Assembly: GCA_002197995.1 (NCBI GenBank)
Contig: NGZR01000002.1
Coordinates: 4,898,001 to 4,962,000, forward strand
Direction of reading: 5' to 3'
Length of the DNA: 64,000 nt
Source of the DNA: Gaeumannomyces sp. JS-464
Taxonomy: Eukaryota > Ascomycota > Sordariomycetes > Magnaporthales > Magnaporthaceae
This document shows, piece by piece, positions 11,693-24,500 of the stretch. A program made the translations under genes and the position numbers. Position 1 is the first letter of the stretch. Each line of letters begins with the position of its first letter. The notes under the pieces were generated by a model. That model did not search any database and was not told where the DNA came from. It saw only the letters and a program-made list of their open reading frames with translations.

Positions 11693-14600
11693 AGCATCCA
11701 CCCCCGGCCGTGGAGGGGTAACACCCAAGTGCCGCATAGGTGAGGGGCCGGGTTTGTCTGTCTTTCCCTTTGCCATCTGGCACTCTGCCTCATCACTGCT
11801 CAACGTGCATCCGGATACCCACCTCATATAGACTACATAGCAACTAGAGACATTTTCCGGCGTCCCTTGATGCCACCGAAGCGGTTCGCTCAAATCTTAC
11901 TACTATCCTACGCTGGCTTTCGATTACCATCTACCCTACTGGGGCGTCTAGCTCCTATGGGCGGCAAAGGTTGTTATAAGGGTGGCCCTACTCTCGCATG
12001 CATGCCTACCGACGGCTATTATGCATCTAGACCTAGTGTGTGGCTACCGGTGGTTGGTACTGAGATTTTCCTCTTGATATCTCTGGTCCCTTCATTCAAT
12101 ATGAAGATACGTACATCCGGCGCATCTACTTATCGCCAAGGGGCCGAAGCCAAAGATGCTTTCTTGTGTGATTGACTAACCTAATATGAAAAGGGCCATC
12201 GGGGATGCGTAGACCTGAGTTCCAAGCCGCGGATGGGTGGCTCTGGGAGCACGGGATGGAGTGCCGACGATTGAATCACATCGAGATTGCCAAAAGAGCT
12301 ACCGAGATGCATACAGAATAGTGGACGATTGTAGCCAGCTCAGCCGCCAGTCTCATCACCAATCACGGCGACGGTGATGGGCCCATAATATATTGTATTG
12401 CTGCTGCCCCTGGCGCCAAGGCCCGAGATGGGGAAGGCTGATTGCTCCTTTTTCTCTTTCTTTTTTTTTTTTTTTTTTTTTTCCCTCTCCTTCCTTGCTT
12501 CAATCTTCTTCTTTCAACCGAGACTACCTAAGCCAGTATTGACTTACCTATTCATCCATCGCCTTTGATGTCATCGGGGTCCTCGCGACTGTTCTATCGG
12601 AAACGCGGACCTCGGAAGCGTTCCCTTTTTCCCGACTTTGGGACCCGGGCGTTATTCAGCAGTCTCCTGTCGGGATATGGCGATGCCTTCTTGGTTGAGA
12701 ATGGCTCAATAGCAGGGAGTAATTAGCAGTGGCCAATAGCCTGATATCCTGGCTGTATCCTGCATGCAGGGCGATCTCCGGCACTCCGAAGACATGTCGG
12801 CGTCGGCATTTCTGTCAAATTCGCGGTCCCAGGCTTCTTGCTGTCTTGAATGTTAGCAAAAAAGAGAGGATGTGAATGGATCACAGGAGCCGGGCATGCG
12901 GAAGCCGGACCAATCTAGGGAGGCAAGGAAGGGAGAGAGAGAAGTGGGTAGGCGAGAGATTGGGTATCATCCGACGACGCCACCAGCAACTCAGCTCCCG
13001 ACGGGCTGCGTGCGCTCCGCATGTGGTACCGCACGGGCTGATGCGATGCAACTCCTGAGCAATGCTTATTTGGGTCCCATCCATGCTACGTGTTCAGATG
13101 ATGGTTCGTTTGAGATGGAACTCTGAGGCTCTGCAGGCAGGAGCGGACTGCCGGACGGGATGCGCGTCTATCATGTCGTCTTGTGCGGCAGAAAAAAAAG
13201 GGATGGCGAGGCGGGCAAGACGCGGGCGGGTGGCATATTGATCTTCCTTCTAGAAGCACATAAGACGCAGCCTGGAGGAGTGGCATGTCCGGGTGTTGGG
13301 ACGCCGAAGACGTCAGTGGAGGTGCCTAATCGGGGAGGACGAGAGCTAACTTCCCTGGAAGCAATCCTACACATCAAACTTGCGGCAGAAGGGAAAAAGA
13401 GAATGGGCACCCAGGTGTTGATTCTACGGGTAAAGACGCAACACCAAACCACCCCGTCGCTTGCCTCCTTGTCTGCCTTTTCCCATCTGGCACCCAATCT
13501 CCCCTGCGCCCAAATAGCATTATGGGAGGAAGTAAGACGATGCACCTTCTCCTTTGGGAGGCGGATGAAGGTTCGAATGAAGGTTCGAAACAAAAGCCAG
13601 CGAGGCCCAAAAACTCGTTTCGTGAAAAATGCATCCGGCTTCCCCGGAAGCGCATACGCCGCCCTATGACCTTGTGCCAGTGTGGCGCGCTCGCTGTGAC
13701 AACGTCATCCACAGCGCGCGTAGAAGCCAGGGCTCGGCCATGAAACGAACTAATATAAAAAACGCACAGGATGCAGGCGTGTAGGAGCCGGTTCCTGCAT
13801 TTTTCAGGATCCATTGACCAAACAACAGCTTTCGACAGGAATTGCGCCCACACACCTTTTTGTTGATCCGGCCTGACCGGCCCTTCCTGCGGGCTCGGAT
13901 GGGCGCGGCGAGGTCCTTCAGTCGGTTATCGTGCCTCCATTCTGGGTTAGGCGGTACATTGGGCAGGTACCAGCTTGACGTATCCGGATCCTTTCTCAAA
14001 ACCGGCTGGGCTTCCAGAAGATGCCGTTCCCTGGATCCAAAGTGGGATGTTGCGGTAGAACAGGTTTGCAGGAGGAGGGGAGAGGGGCATTCTGGCTAAA
14101 AAGATCAAACAACCAACTGCCCACCTATTCGATGCGCAGGTGTCCTGCGTGAACGCGTGCTGCCCAACTGGCTGGGGTAGCTTACACCTGCCTTACTGAG
14201 GCAAGGGTGGAAAAGCAGACCTACGGATATTGCTGGCACGCGCCATGGAATGGGAGGCTGCTAGCCTGTCCCGCCCTTCAGCTAGCTCGATGTTTTGACG
14301 TGGCAGGAGTCGGGTTCTCCCGAGGTGAAGACTGGAGGAAAAGGCAAGGTCATTGAACCTTGAAAGAAGCGGCGACAAGGGTGGTAGACAGCAAGCGAGC
14401 AAACAGGCGGGTGGCCATGCCGGGATTAGTTGCCTTATTCGGTCATTCGGTGGGGTTTTTAGCACCGACACCCGTTGCCTGCCCGCACTACCTAGGCTTG
14501 GGCTAGTGAGGTACACGGCGAGGTCCGCCTTGATCCTTTCCTCCCGTCGGCTGATCCCGGCCCGGATCAGTGTGGCATCACTGCGGCCACCAGCTAGCAA

Positions 14601-17600
14601 AGCCGGTCGGTGGTCTCGTTGCGTGTGCGTTGTGCAAGGTGTGAAGTTTTGGAGGCTTGTCAGCGAAAATGAGTGTGTTGTGTAAGCTCGGCTGAGAGGA
14701 ATTTAGCTCGCTAGTGGGTATGACTGATGTCGGACGCATACATCGTACCACAGAGTAAGAACTCGCCTCTCTCGGTAGTCCGGCTCGAGTTTGATCGACA
14801 GATAACCGGTTTTTTTTCCTCGAGTCACGATCCCATTACGATTTCGGTGTTCGGCCCGTCGCTTGTTGAAGCGATCGCCGTAGCTTCTTTGTCAACTCTT
14901 GTCGACCTCGCTCTCCTCCATTTCATTTTCCCCACAGCATTGCCAACACCACGGAGTCCTCGCTTCAGTTCGGTCGCCCCCCACATTTCTTTCCATCAAG
15001 GGGACGAAGACCCTGGACTAGGATCGATCTCGATCTCCTCTCTTTATCTGCTAGCCATTCCGCGCCGAGGTTGGGCGCGGAAACTTGCCGCGTCTAGCTG
15101 CGGACGGAATCACCTGCCTGGTAGTACCTATACAAATTTACCGAGCCAAGTCCAGCCGGAGATGGTAACCGGTTCATATAAAGACGTCGAAGACAGAGCG
15201 AAGAAATGAGTGTACCGATCTTACTGATTTTGGAAGCTGTGCTACGTCGCCCGCCCATAGCAAGGACGGCTCATACCACCTGCCGCGTCGTGCGCGCGAC
15301 GTAGGGCTTCGGGTTGGCGGGAATCAGATCTGTCCCACGCAGACCCGGTGGGCGGGGCATTTACCAACCAGCTGGATCTGCCCGATCCGGTGTCACCTCC
15401 CTGCCCGCTTGGTTTGTCGGCAGCTTGGCGCCATTTGTGGTCAGAGGAGAACGGTGGTAATACATAAACATGCCCTGGGACTCTTACGCATGTAGATGGC
15501 GAAATTAAAGGATACGGAGCATTGCTTTCAACACTTCAATGCTGCCTTCGGTTCGTCAAAGACTAGATATCCTTTTTTTTTTTCTCACCTTCCTTTCTCC
15601 TGATGGGGCTTGCCTGTGCTTGGCTCTGACTTTGGATCGGTAAGTACCCATCTAAAAAGCAAGGAAATAACGAATTACAGAGAGGGAAAGGGAGAGAAGA
15701 GAAGAGAAAGAAAAAAAAGGATAATAAAAAACTCCGACCCCGTCTCCGCCTACTTGCTTATTCGACTTCTTGTTATCCATCTTGGCAGATCGCCATTTCA
15801 CTATTATTGCCAAGCAATCCTCTTCCGCTCTGCGTCGGTAGAATGACACCCACCTGGCCAGACGCGAGTGCCCAAGTAAAAACCCTCTAGCGCATGCGGT
15901 GCCACATGCCCGCGGGCCCTGACCGTAGCTTGTGGACATGTGGCAGACCAAAGGCCCCAAAGAATTGCTTTTTGGCACCCGCTGCATGGCGCCTATACCG
16001 CCGTAATGTCCTTGGCCGAGGGAGCACCATATCTATTGTCCTCGGCGCTCTGTAGAGGCAGCAAAATCTAGGATCAAGGCAAGCACAGGGGTTGTTCATC
16101 CTTGCCCAAGGGTGGTGGTGGCGGTTGGTGCCTGGGAATTTCTCGGCCGGATCGACAGGCTCTGCGGGATCGGACAGGGGATCGAGGAGCTGCCGGTTGC
16201 CCGCCCACAGACATCCGTGTGGTGGGCTGGAGGGAGGCAAAGACTCTCCAGGTAGGTACCCGGACCCTCGCTGTATTTTGTCCGAGGGCTAAATGGCGGG
16301 ATTGAACGACGACGTTGATTGTTGTGTGGCTATTGATGATGCGATTCCATCCATATCATTGCATAACACGAACCCCGCCGTCAGAGTATGCGATCGCCCA
16401 CCCTCCACAACGCTTGCTTGTCCCAACTCCATACCTCCTGGTAGGTACCCGGGCAGGTACCTAAGAAGGACCTATCTCGCGCCCTCAGCCCCGGCTGGTG
16501 TCACCGGACAAAGAACCGGCACTGTCCCGCTGTATATTACCTCAGGGACATCGGCATGTTCCTGCATTCATGCTTTTAGACTTTGACCGCATCATTCAGG
16601 GGTGTTGTTGTTGTCCCACACACCCACCAACACCGTCCATTCGTGCTGGGTGCTGGGCTCTTCCCCTCACCCGGGCTGTTCCCGGTCCGGCTGGCAGTGG
16701 ACCACACATGGGTGTGGCAAGACCCCTGCCGGAAGAAAAAGCCCCCATCCCAAGCTGGGGAGGGTTTTTCTTTTTTCTTTGTGGCCAATTTCACGGGCCG
16801 CGAGAGCGAGCCTTGAAGGATGCGATGGCGGATTGTGCGGATCGCTGCCTCTGACGGGACGAAAAAAAAAATGGGACGAAATATGGGACGAACCATGGGT
16901 GCATCGTGGATTCCAAGCAACGGCAGCGCAGTCCACCGACACGCAGGCAGCCCCATCTTAAACACGGTACGTGGTCATCATATGGGCTCATAGCCATGGT
17001 AGCTACCGAAATGCACTCGGCAAGCCCTTTTCCCAGCCAGTATCAGATCCCAAGAGGCTGATATGGGACATCTCCTTCACTTATGGGGTTGAGCAGCGAA
17101 CTGGCTGGCTATTCTATGGGAAGAATGGGTTTATGGTAAAGATCCCCACTCCACACCCTCTGGGGTCTGCATTCAACTGTCTGCTGGGGATGGATGGACC
17201 AGCCAGCCCATGACACTATGCCTGCTGCATATCAAGTCGGTTAATATTCTAGATTGTTGCCCGTTGCCTAGAACGGCTGCAGCGCTGGCTTTCTCTGTGA
17301 TTGAGGCCAGCAGGAGTCTTTCGCTAGCATGCGTTTCAAAATCTACGAACCGGGGCAAAGATCCGATTCTTCCAAGTTAGAGTGGGCATGATATCCAAAG
17401 TCTGGGCTCTGTCCACCTAGGCTGCTGCCATGCTCATCGCCGTCTGTATGGGAGCTGGAAGAAAGCACAGGGGTGAGAGGCTGGGCGGTGCGCCATCTCC
17501 CTCCCCTCGGTCTCGTTCTTTCTCTCTAGCTGGATGGAAGTACCCCGGTGTCTACCTACATTCATCCCTACCTCTACCTACCTACATCCCTAGCCTTCGG

Positions 17601-20600
17601 CCTTGTAGACTAGACCGTTCACCTGAGCCTTGGTGACATGCAACACCCAAGCCTCCGAGTGATCCTCCACGCGTCTTCTCAGCCGGCACGTCGAGCGATC
17701 TGTGATCTGCCGCTGCCAATATATGACCAGGGGCAGGGTGCCTGTCTGATCGGTTCGGCATACCGCACCTCGTCGCTCCCCGGTCCACTCAGCCCTCGGC
17801 CTATGCATATAACTCTTGTCGAGCCCCATGGTCCGAGAGATATAGAGGCGAGACAAGACGAGGCGAGACGAGAAAAAAGACCCTGGGGAAAGATCCCGGG
17901 CCCATCTTTCTAAGTCACTTCACCCTGGCTGCTGGCTGCTTATCAACATATCCCGACCTAGGGCAGCTGGCTGGTTTTCTGGGTTCCGACTTGCGGTCAG
18001 TTCCCCCGCGCCGAATCACAATAGGAGAGCCGGGCGCGATTATTTGTCGATATCCGTCACCCGTCCCGCCACCCGTTTTGAAGGAAAGACTCCCGCAGGA
18101 GGGGAGTTAAGAAGAAGGGAAGAACAAACCAAGTCCGATCTTGAACAACGAGGACCACCGACCTCACGCCCAGTACGTACGCCCTTGCTCACTTTGTCGA
18201 TCTTCCCCACGAGACCTGCGCCTTCAATGCCCAGCCAGGCGACGAGTACTTGGCTCCTTGGCAAGTGGCGCTGCAGTCATAGTAACTCTGTTCAGTGATC
18301 CAGAGCCAGCCGTGGTCGTCGTCCGCATCTTTCTACTGGCGTTTTGTCTGGCCTCGGTTGTCTAGGGGATTGGTGAGATGGGACTGTGAATATTCCTGCC
18401 AATAGTCCTGCTGTGCACGGTAAGCACCTGTCGGGTTCACCAACGCATTAGCCAATCCTCCCTTATCTTTCTGTCTCTCGATATGCCCCTCATTTCTTCC
18501 TTGTCCCTCCCCTGGCGAGGCGGTGTCAGGGGTCCCGGCGGAGATACAGGCACTTGCCCGTCTCCAGGAATGATTCCACCGCTCTTCCGCTTTGAGACTC
18601 CAGGGAAGTCTGCCTCCTGTCGTGGGCTAGGGTTGAAGCCAATGGAGGGGATGTACCTAGCCCAAGCCCAGCCCAGCCCAACCCGCTTTCCAACCCAGTG
18701 ACCGTCTTGCGAGGCCGCAAGAGTTTGCCACCTGCCTGCTGCCACCTGCATAGCCGCCCGCCCGCCCTCTGGATCTGCGTCTAGATATCTGTTCGAATAA
18801 GCCCCACGGATAGAGCAGGCCGTGGTACTGGCAGCGGCGTGTGCATGCGGTCCACACGGTGCCTCACCTCGCCCTGCTGCCGTCGCGCCCGCTATGCCCC
18901 ATGGTGTTTTCACTTACACGAGCCCTCCAGCTAAAAGCCTCCATGCCGCGAATGCCGAATGCAGCAAGTAGAGACACACCCAGTCAGCCAGCCACGGGCC
19001 GGCCGGCCAACGAGCCACACAAACCAACCGCGCACCTGGCTGCCGTTTCATCGACCCCGTTGCCCTCGACCGAGCCGCCGTCCGTGCCTGCCGACAAAGA
19101 AGTGTCCCAACCCCCGCATCGAAGCCCACTCCAGACGGCGGCGAAATTTGGGTGGACCAGCCTGTTTTTCGGCCCTGTGGCTCAGCGAGGGCGGCCTGCC
19201 GTGAAGGAGGCCAGGCTCTCGGAGAGTGTGTGTCCCAACTTCCAAAAACAGAATCTGGCACCACGGTCCAGTCGAGTCCAGCGCAGGAACCCCCTGCCGC
19301 GCCCGCATACACAACCAGACTTTGGGCCACACGCTCGCTGTCTGCCTGGTACCAAGCACCAGACGACGGACCCCAAAACACAAACAACCCCAGCCAAAAT
19401 AAAAAAGGACGGGAACCAAACATTGAAAATCCGCCCGGCTCCACGCTGCCCACGCTGTCATACGCCATCCGCTGCAACCTGCCCTCCAGCGCCTCCAGCC
19501 TACCAGGGATCCACCACAACCCGGGCACCTGCCTAGCCCCGGCCTTCACCCTCGCCGCCCACCTCCTTTCGTCCAGATCACGCTGGCCAAGACGGTCAGC
19601 CTGCTTCCCTCAGCCGTCAGTCGGCCAAGTGGGTACGTGCATACCTAGGTAGGTACGCACCTAGGTGGGTAGGAGCTACCCACTCACGCACAATCGAGGA
19701 AGGAGGAGGGGTGTGAAAACAACCTGGGTGTCTAGGTGGTCTCTGTCCCTGGGCAAGGAACCGCCCGAGAGCCGGGTATCAGCCGGGATTCGAGGGCGCC
19801 AGCCAGTGAGTGTCTGCGACGTGCTGAGCTAGCGCGCCTGCCTGGCGTGTCCTGGTACGTACCTCAACTCCCTATGCCTGTCAGTCCGGTTGATCTCCCT
19901 GTTCATCCCGCCCCATACCACCTCGGTCACATCCACCTGCCTCAATTTCACCTTCGCCTTGCCGGGCCTATCCCGGTACACGCGCCGTCGAGCCCGGCCG
20001 GCCTGGGGTGTCAGGCACATGCCTTCGCACTGCGCCCTGCCGACGTTGGGTGGCTCGAGGTGTCCCTCCTGCAACCTTCTGGCTGTGCTGCTATCCCCGC
20101 GTCAAGCGTCCGTGGTCCTCCCTGCCATACTCGCAGCGCCCCTGGCCCATGTCGACAAACACCCTTTGCCCATTGGCCTGCCGCTGCCCAGTTGAATCGG
20201 GGAGCCGGGAATAGGTATTTGAGTTGCCTCCCACGAAGCCCGCGCCATGAATTATACCCCCTGGCCCCGTTACGTGCCTCTTGACTTCCCGTCCTCGGCC
20301 ACGTTCGGCTGGCTTACCCCATATCCAAAGCCGCTACCCAGGCCCTCCGCAACCAAGTCTGGAAGAGCTGTGGTCCCTCCGATTCAAGGGCGCGTGGCCC
20401 GGCTGCACTCTGTCTTGTTCACCGGACGTTTCAGTTCGAGGCTTTGCAGTAGCCTGCTGTTCTTGTCTGCCCCCTGCTTACCAGCCAGCTCTCGCACCAG
20501 ACGAAGAACCGGGTCGCTAGCTGGTAATCCAACCAAGGCGCCAGCAAAGCTGACCAGATCACCCACTCTTTACCCCCTTTACCTGCCACCTGTCTGGGTA

Positions 20601-21065
20601 CTTACCTGGCCAACCATCTAGCCGGAAGCACCTGGCAAACCATAAACCCGACCAAGTAGTATTCCTTCGAGGGGCTACACTTATCTATATTCCAGCAGAC
20701 AGGCCCCATACTCGCGTAACCAAACAATCACTGCGATAGGCCTACCCTATTAGCTGCTGCTTCTCGTCAATATCATACCAAAAGGGAAAAGACACCCGGC
20801 CGAAACACGTACCTGCACGAGAACGCACGACGGCCAGCGAAGCATCCTGCGAGTCCAAGTCCTCGCCAGCACTGGCACCGCCACCTTCTGGCGCTTAGTT
20901 ATCCATCTGACGCCTGCTTGTTTTGGCTCCTGGACCTCACCTGCTTGAGGCCTTTCAGACAGCCTTTCCCAGGGAATCTCCGGGTCTTCCTTCGCCTTCG
21001 CGGACAAATCTTGCTCTTGGAGCTCTAGGAGCGCAGCCTTGCACGCCGACAGCACAACAAAATCC
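11693..21065. other. 9.4-kb stretch without a supported gene, upstream of a Zn2Cys6 regulator
   Basis: Every open frame here overlaps another on the opposite strand, lacks a recognisable domain and has no conserved splice structure. The longest are about 230 codons, near 18841-19549. Features seen are a T22 tract (12461-12482), CT-rich blocks (15571-15600 and others), several GGTACC/CCTAGGTAGG palindromes (16253-16262, 16440-16462, 19640-19668) and short TACC repeats at 17568-17590. The region is GC-rich and does not look RIP-mutated. The likely content is the long promoter and leader of the regulator at 21066, possibly with non-coding transcripts. Confidence 0.5.
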
Positions 21066-22673
21066 ATGACAGACATTATGTCGTACCAATATCCGCCGCC
21101 GCCCCCTAACGGCGCCGAGATGGGGATGTCGTCTTCCGCGTACATCCTCACCTACGAATCGCTTCCGCATTCCTCCGAACTGGACATAGGGTCTGAGCAC
21201 GACCCGAGTTTCTCCCCAAGAGACCGCCGCGACTCTTTCTCAACAGCCATGCATCTCAAGAGGTCCATGTCGACGCCTAATGTCAGGCCGCAGCTGCCTC
21301 CTCAACAAATCCACATGCAGCAACAGGGCCAGCCAGCCGACCATGCATCCTTTCTTGCTGGGGAAAAGAGGAGGAACAAGCTGGGGTACCACCGAACTTC
21401 GGTGGCTTGCGGTAAGTTGTGTGCTCTCTTTCTTCCTCAAAACGGAGAAGAAAGGGTGGAGTTGATGCAAGGGCTTCTGCGGCCCTGCTGAGTGGCGTTT
21501 TTGGCTTGGCAGAAATAGGAACTGACCTGTGAGCTCTGCACTTTCAGGCCATTGCAGACGCCGAAAGATTCGATGCATCCCCTCGCCAGACGACCCGCAG
21601 GGGCGATGTATAAACTGTATCCGGCTGAAGAAGGACTGCACCTTCTTCCCGGTAGACCAGCCACCGCCGCCGCCACCGACAGACAACCGACAGAAGTCCG
21701 GGTCGCGCTCTTCTGTTGGACCCGGGAGGGCACCATCTGCTTCCTCTTCGCCGGCCATGGCTAGTGGGCATCCTTCGGATATGCACGTAGGGCAGCATTA
21801 CGCGCATCCACTGGTAATACCCTCCATCCAGACAATGGCGCCACCATCGATGAAACCCGCTGGAGGTGATGGTTTCTCCCCCGACGCTAAACGTAAGTTG
21901 GCCTGGGATATGAGAGAGCAGAGATGGTGGAGGTGTAAAAGCAACACGGTGAAAAAATGAAAAGAGGGGAGAAAAGCAGCTGTTTGGCCCCAGCTTGCAT
22001 GTCACGCTTTAACGCAACACGCTTCAGAATGACCTGCTAAACGATACTTTCCCTGAGTCTAGTAGTCGAAAACACATCCGCAACTCGAGCTTTCGAGTAT
22101 GGACACACGGCCATGACAAACTGGATGCCCGGGGACGGCGTGCCCAGCAGTTCCAGATCCTATTCTCGAGAGTCGCCCGTCACTCCAGCTTTTTCGCCCT
22201 ACACCACCAATGCTGCGCCATCATCCGCAACTTGGACCACTCCCGGCAGCGATGACCACTCGTCTCGTGACGACTTGCCCTGGTCATCCTACCAAACTCC
22301 CCCAACACGCTCCATGTCGTTCGGATCCGAGAGCCTGAGCGGCCATCACCATCATCAACACCACCAGTACCCGCCCATATCCCAGATCACGAGCCCGGGT
22401 CGGTCTTACGACCGGAAATCGTCGTCCTTGTCCGGAGACATGTATCCGGGGTCGATTGTCACGGGCGGTGGCGTGGAAGGCATCCCGGGGACGACGCTGG
22501 AGCACAACGTCTCCCTTTCAGCAGGGGCTGTGCCGCCATCGACTTATGGCTCGTGGGGTGCGTCGTACTCTCAGGGATGGTATGACGAGAGTGGAGGTGC
22601 CACAGACGAACAAGGCCACCATTCAACTGAGAGCCAGTCTCACGATGCCGGCATCTATTATGCGAGTCGATAG
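21066..22673 (+). CDS. Zn(II)2Cys6 transcription factor, EBR1/CNF1-like
   Basis: The exons are 21066-21411, 21548-21892 and 22063-22673. The second acceptor could also be three bases later. Together they give 1,302 nt, or 433 residues. The open frame extends a little further upstream, but 21066 is the first ATG. The binuclear zinc cluster spans the first intron: Cys115, 118, 125, 136, 139 and 146, with spacing C-x2-C-x6-C-x10-C-x2-C-x6-C and the basic core GHCRRRKIRC. Just before it is KRRNKLGYHRTSVAC. The rest is low complexity: Pro-rich after the finger, Ser/Thr-rich and a His/Gln cluster near 22340-22370. No middle homology region of the PF04082 type is seen. The conserved context GYHRTSVACGHCRRRKIRC and the short length recall Fusarium EBR1 and Magnaporthe CNF1, regulators of hyphal branching and conidiation. 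That assignment is from memory and uncertain. A very long upstream region fits a developmental regulator. Confidence 0.88.
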
Positions 22674-24500
22674 ACCGGATTTCCGTCGCGAATTTTGCAC
22701 TCAGAGACCTGTCAATGTCGCTTTTGGGGGAACGTGTGTCGTCTTGGTGCTTTGTCTTCCATCTTAATCTCTCTTTCCTGTTGCCTCGAGTTTGTTTGTT
22801 TCCCAACAAGAAAAACACCGGAAAAAAAAACCACGGAAAAATAACACGAAAAGAAAAAAGACGAAAGGGAAAAAGAAGAGGAGAGGCTGTGGGAAACGAG
22901 GAAGAATCTTGGCGTACCTGGGCGAAGCCCTTTGATTCTCTAACCGTGTCGGATTCCAGAAACAAGGGGAGAAAAGGACTTGGATCACCGTACGGGCATT
23001 TGGTGGACAACAGCCGATATTCTGCCCATGTTGGGGTTCTCTTCACATGCCCACGCGTCACGAGCGCAGCACGCGTCTCAGCTGAGGGCGGGCGGCGATC
23101 AACCGAGGCTCGAGCGTTCACGGAACATGGGGATTTGCGCAGCCACCTCCAAGCTCCTGAACTGCAGTGCGAAACCCCTGCCGTTGCGGATCTCGGCAAA
23201 CAAGAAAGCAGCTCGGCAAGGCGCATGAAAAAAAGAAAAACCTGCTCGGCACGGTCGGTGGCAGATGACCAGGTCAATTTGCGAGCCGGCCGGAAGAATC
23301 TGGAGAAGGGGTGACGGCTTGATTGGCGAGCAGGGAGGCGGGAGGCTTTTCCTGGTTGTCCGCTGCGTTTAGGTCGAGCCGACTAATCGAGTGTTGCACT
23401 AATCTACAGCAGACCCTTCTTTCCTTTATCCAGGGGGCTCGACGGCGGACAAGGCTTCCTAGACAACAAAAGCCCGAACTGTGTGTTCCGGCCCGGCCCG
23501 GGGCGGGGAGAACGGCATTTCTTTCTGATTCTGCGCCGACTCTTGGATTTCTCATATGTTATTTCATAATCTTGTTTCTATTTCCCCGTCATGTCTGTTT
23601 ATTATCTTCTATTCCCTTTTGAACTCTTGTTTTGCATGTCCGATCGTCATTTGCTCCCTTGTCTCTTCCTATTTTTTTTTTATATTTTTTTTTTTTTTTG
23701 CCTGCGGAACTACTTTTCTTTTATTTGTGGCGTCTGGATTTGCTACCCGTGCGGGCAAGTCTAGAAAGGTTTGACGACGGGGCTGATTTCAATAACAAAA
23801 GGAGAAAGAAAGAGGAGGCAGGAACCATCCAGGTGGTTGGATGCCCCCTGGACTGAGGTGGTGGTTTTATGAAGGGGATCCTTTTTTGTAATTCTTTCGG
23901 TTCTTGCTGTCTTTCTTCTCTCTTCTTTTGGGATTATTGCTGGGGCTGGATACTGAAAAGTTTGCCTTTGTTAGAAATCTGTATCTACCTACCTACCTAC
24001 TCATTTTGCCATTCTGTCCTTTCATTTTTCCGTTCCCAGGCTTTCTCACGGCTTCTTGTTCTTGCCACTTCCACCATGTAGATAAGAGGTTATAAAACTG
24101 CTGTAAATCGAGCCAGGTGCCATTTTCTCTCATGCCAGACGGGGATTGACGCGGATATGGAATCCGAAGGCGGAAGTGCCACAGCAGGATCAGAGGCTAA
24201 ATGGTGAGAGAAATAAACGGGCTTCTGATGGTATCCGGGTGGTTGGAGGCGCACATGCTACGACACAAGCCCTGGCTGGAGGGCTGCACAAGATAGCAGA
24301 AACAGGACGCTAGCGGCCGTCACAATTCTTCTGCGGTACAGCTAGCCCCAGTAATACGGCTGCAGGCTTTTGTCTGGTATCGTTCGATCAAGATTATCGT
24401 ATTTACAGGGCCAGCGATTCCCCGTAGCAAGCGTGTTGTGAAGAAAGACGGCCGCCACCTGGTACCAATACTACCGCTATTATACCAACAGAAACCGGAG
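22674..24500. other. Intergenic region between convergent regulator and DUF202 gene
   Basis: This holds T-rich and A-rich blocks (22800-22870, 23660-23700) and a TACC repeat at 23986-24001. Frames are short or low complexity. No gene is supported. It is the 3' flank of both neighbours and may include a long 3' UTR. Confidence 0.55.

Noticed and set aside
14727..15209. A 160-codon plus-strand frame
   Set aside because: It has no known domain, no conserved splice signals and unremarkable codon use for random GC-rich DNA.
18841..19549. Overlapping frames of 231 and 211 codons on opposite strands
   Set aside because: Both are Pro/Arg or Gly/Trp-rich products of GC-rich DNA with no splice structure or recognisable domain. 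Neither can be preferred.
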